From Niabella beijingensis (lineage in GTDB: Bacteria; Bacteroidota; Bacteroidia; Chitinophagales; Chitinophagaceae): a stretch of 64,000 nucleotides of DNA. The stretch spans positions 3,534,001 through 3,598,000 of the forward strand of contig NZ_JAIQDI010000001.1 of the NCBI RefSeq assembly GCF_020034665.1, in the 5' to 3' direction. Positions 63,484 to 64,000 of the stretch are shown here, piece by piece. How positions within the stretch are numbered: position 1 is the first letter of the stretch; the number at the start of each line of letters is the position of its first letter. The translations under genes and the position numbers were made by a program. Below the pieces are notes generated by a model. That model saw only the letters and a list, made by a program, of their open reading frames with translations. It did not search any database and was not told where the DNA came from.

Positions 63484-64000
63484 ATGCGCAGCGTTTTAAA
63501 AACCACATTAACAATAACTGCTTTTGCAGTGATGCTTTATTCTTGCGGAGGCGGGAAGGAAAAAGGGCGGATAGGTGACCTCAAGGCAAAGATCGAGAAA
63601 CTGAAAGCCGAGCAAAAAAAGAACAATGATGAGCTGGCCAAATTAGAGGAAGAATTAGGCAAGCTGGATTCAACAACATTGAAATCGAAGCTGGTGGCTG
63701 TAGCGCCCATCGGTACAGATGCCTTCAATCATTATATCGACCTTCAGGGATCGGTTGATGCAAGAAATAGTGCTTATGTAGCTCCCAAGATCCAGGGCGG
63801 TGTTGTAAGAGCAATATATGTAAAACAGGGCGACCAGGTGCGCAAAGGACAGGCCCTGCTCAAACTGGATGATGCTATCTACCGCCAGCAGGTAAATGCG
63901 GCACAGCAGCAGACCGGCCAGATAAAGGCTCAACTGAAGCTGGCACAGACAACCTATGAGCGGCAGAAAAATCTCTGGGCCAGCAATATTGGTACCGAAA
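63484..64000 (+). CDS. HlyD/RND periplasmic adaptor subunit (partial, right edge)
   Basis: The first 172 residues are visible. A lipobox cysteine lies near residue 21 (MLYSCGGG), then a coiled coil (about 30-60: LKAKIEKLKAEQKKNNDELAKLEEELG), then the adaptor core (YIDLQGSVDARNSAYVAPKIQGGVVRAIYVKQGDQVRKGQALLKLDD). This matches the membrane-fusion proteins of RND-type efflux pumps. The RND pump gene should follow beyond the window. The N-terminal coiled coil before the core is longer than in AcrA-type adaptors. Confidence 0.92.
   Translation, partial: MRSVLKTTLTITAFAVMLYSCGGGKEKGRIGDLKAKIEKLKAEQKKNNDELAKLEEELGKLDSTTLKSKLVAVAPIGTDAFNHYIDLQGSVDARNSAYVAPKIQGGVVRAIYVKQGDQVRKGQALLKLDDAIYRQQVNAAQQQTGQIKAQLKLAQTTYERQKNLWASNIGTE

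Overview
The window looks like chromosome from a Bacteroidota bacterium, most likely of the family Chitinophagaceae. The evidence is a SusC/SusD pair behind an ECF sigma factor and FecR, the LpxC-FabZ fusion, an alpha2-type glycyl-tRNA synthetase, many Bacteroidota-type lipoproteins, and the TAnnTTTG -7 promoter element just upstream of many starts. I do not name a genus. About sixty genes are supported. No rRNA, tRNA, CRISPR array, insertion sequence or prophage was seen.

Layout. 1-4056 (minus strand) is a protein-sorting locus: a membrane protein, a winged-helix regulator, a DUF4173 membrane protein, a 26-residue membrane peptide, an exosortase (XrtK type) and the start of its probable dedicated MSEP-CTERM substrate, which runs off the left edge. 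Two copies of one dyad sit the same distance before two start codons and look like the regulator's operators. 4187-6129 is surE-lpxB. 6107-11953 holds a secreted protein of unknown role, a small DUF6728 protein, glyS, a secreted S9 peptidase and a HEAT-repeat protein. 12091-21497 is a polysaccharide utilisation locus (sigma factor, FecR, SusC, SusD, a SusE-like lipoprotein, a GH76 alpha-mannanase), probably for alpha-1,6-mannan. 22000-28340 is a nitrite assimilation region: FNT-type channel, a small envelope protein, NirD, NirB, CobA/SUMT for siroheme, a Rdx thioredoxin-like protein and a Crp/Fnr regulator. The divergent nirB/cobA promoter region is extremely AT-rich.

28600-30000 is a compact DUF2089 / membrane protein / PH-domain operon of unknown function. 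30192-35247 carries an MBL-fold hydrolase and the lipid A genes lpxD and lpxC-fabZ behind an HD-domain gene; lpxA is absent. 35589-41207 has DoxX, SRPBCC, lipoprotein, gyrB, TPR and small-protein genes.

41421-56061 is a twelve-gene, 14.6-kb pectin/hexuronate catabolic operon. GH28 and GH105 release galacturonate and unsaturated uronate outside the cytoplasm, and an ExuT-like MFS carrier imports uronates. UxaC-UxaB-UxaA convert galacturonate to KDG, KduI-KduD bring the unsaturated product to the same intermediate, and KdgK plus Eda split it to pyruvate and glyceraldehyde-3-phosphate. It has no SusC/D pair. A 40-bp palindromic repeat lies on both sides of kduI inside this operon.

56234-64000 has an acyl-CoA ligase, a TPR protein, DUF1015 and DUF502 proteins, then a TetR-TolC-HlyD efflux operon, cut by the right edge, behind a perfect 16-bp inverted repeat.

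The best candidates for an under-described system are the exosortase locus with its micropeptide and paired operators, and the repeat family CTCAAATCTCA found only between genes.
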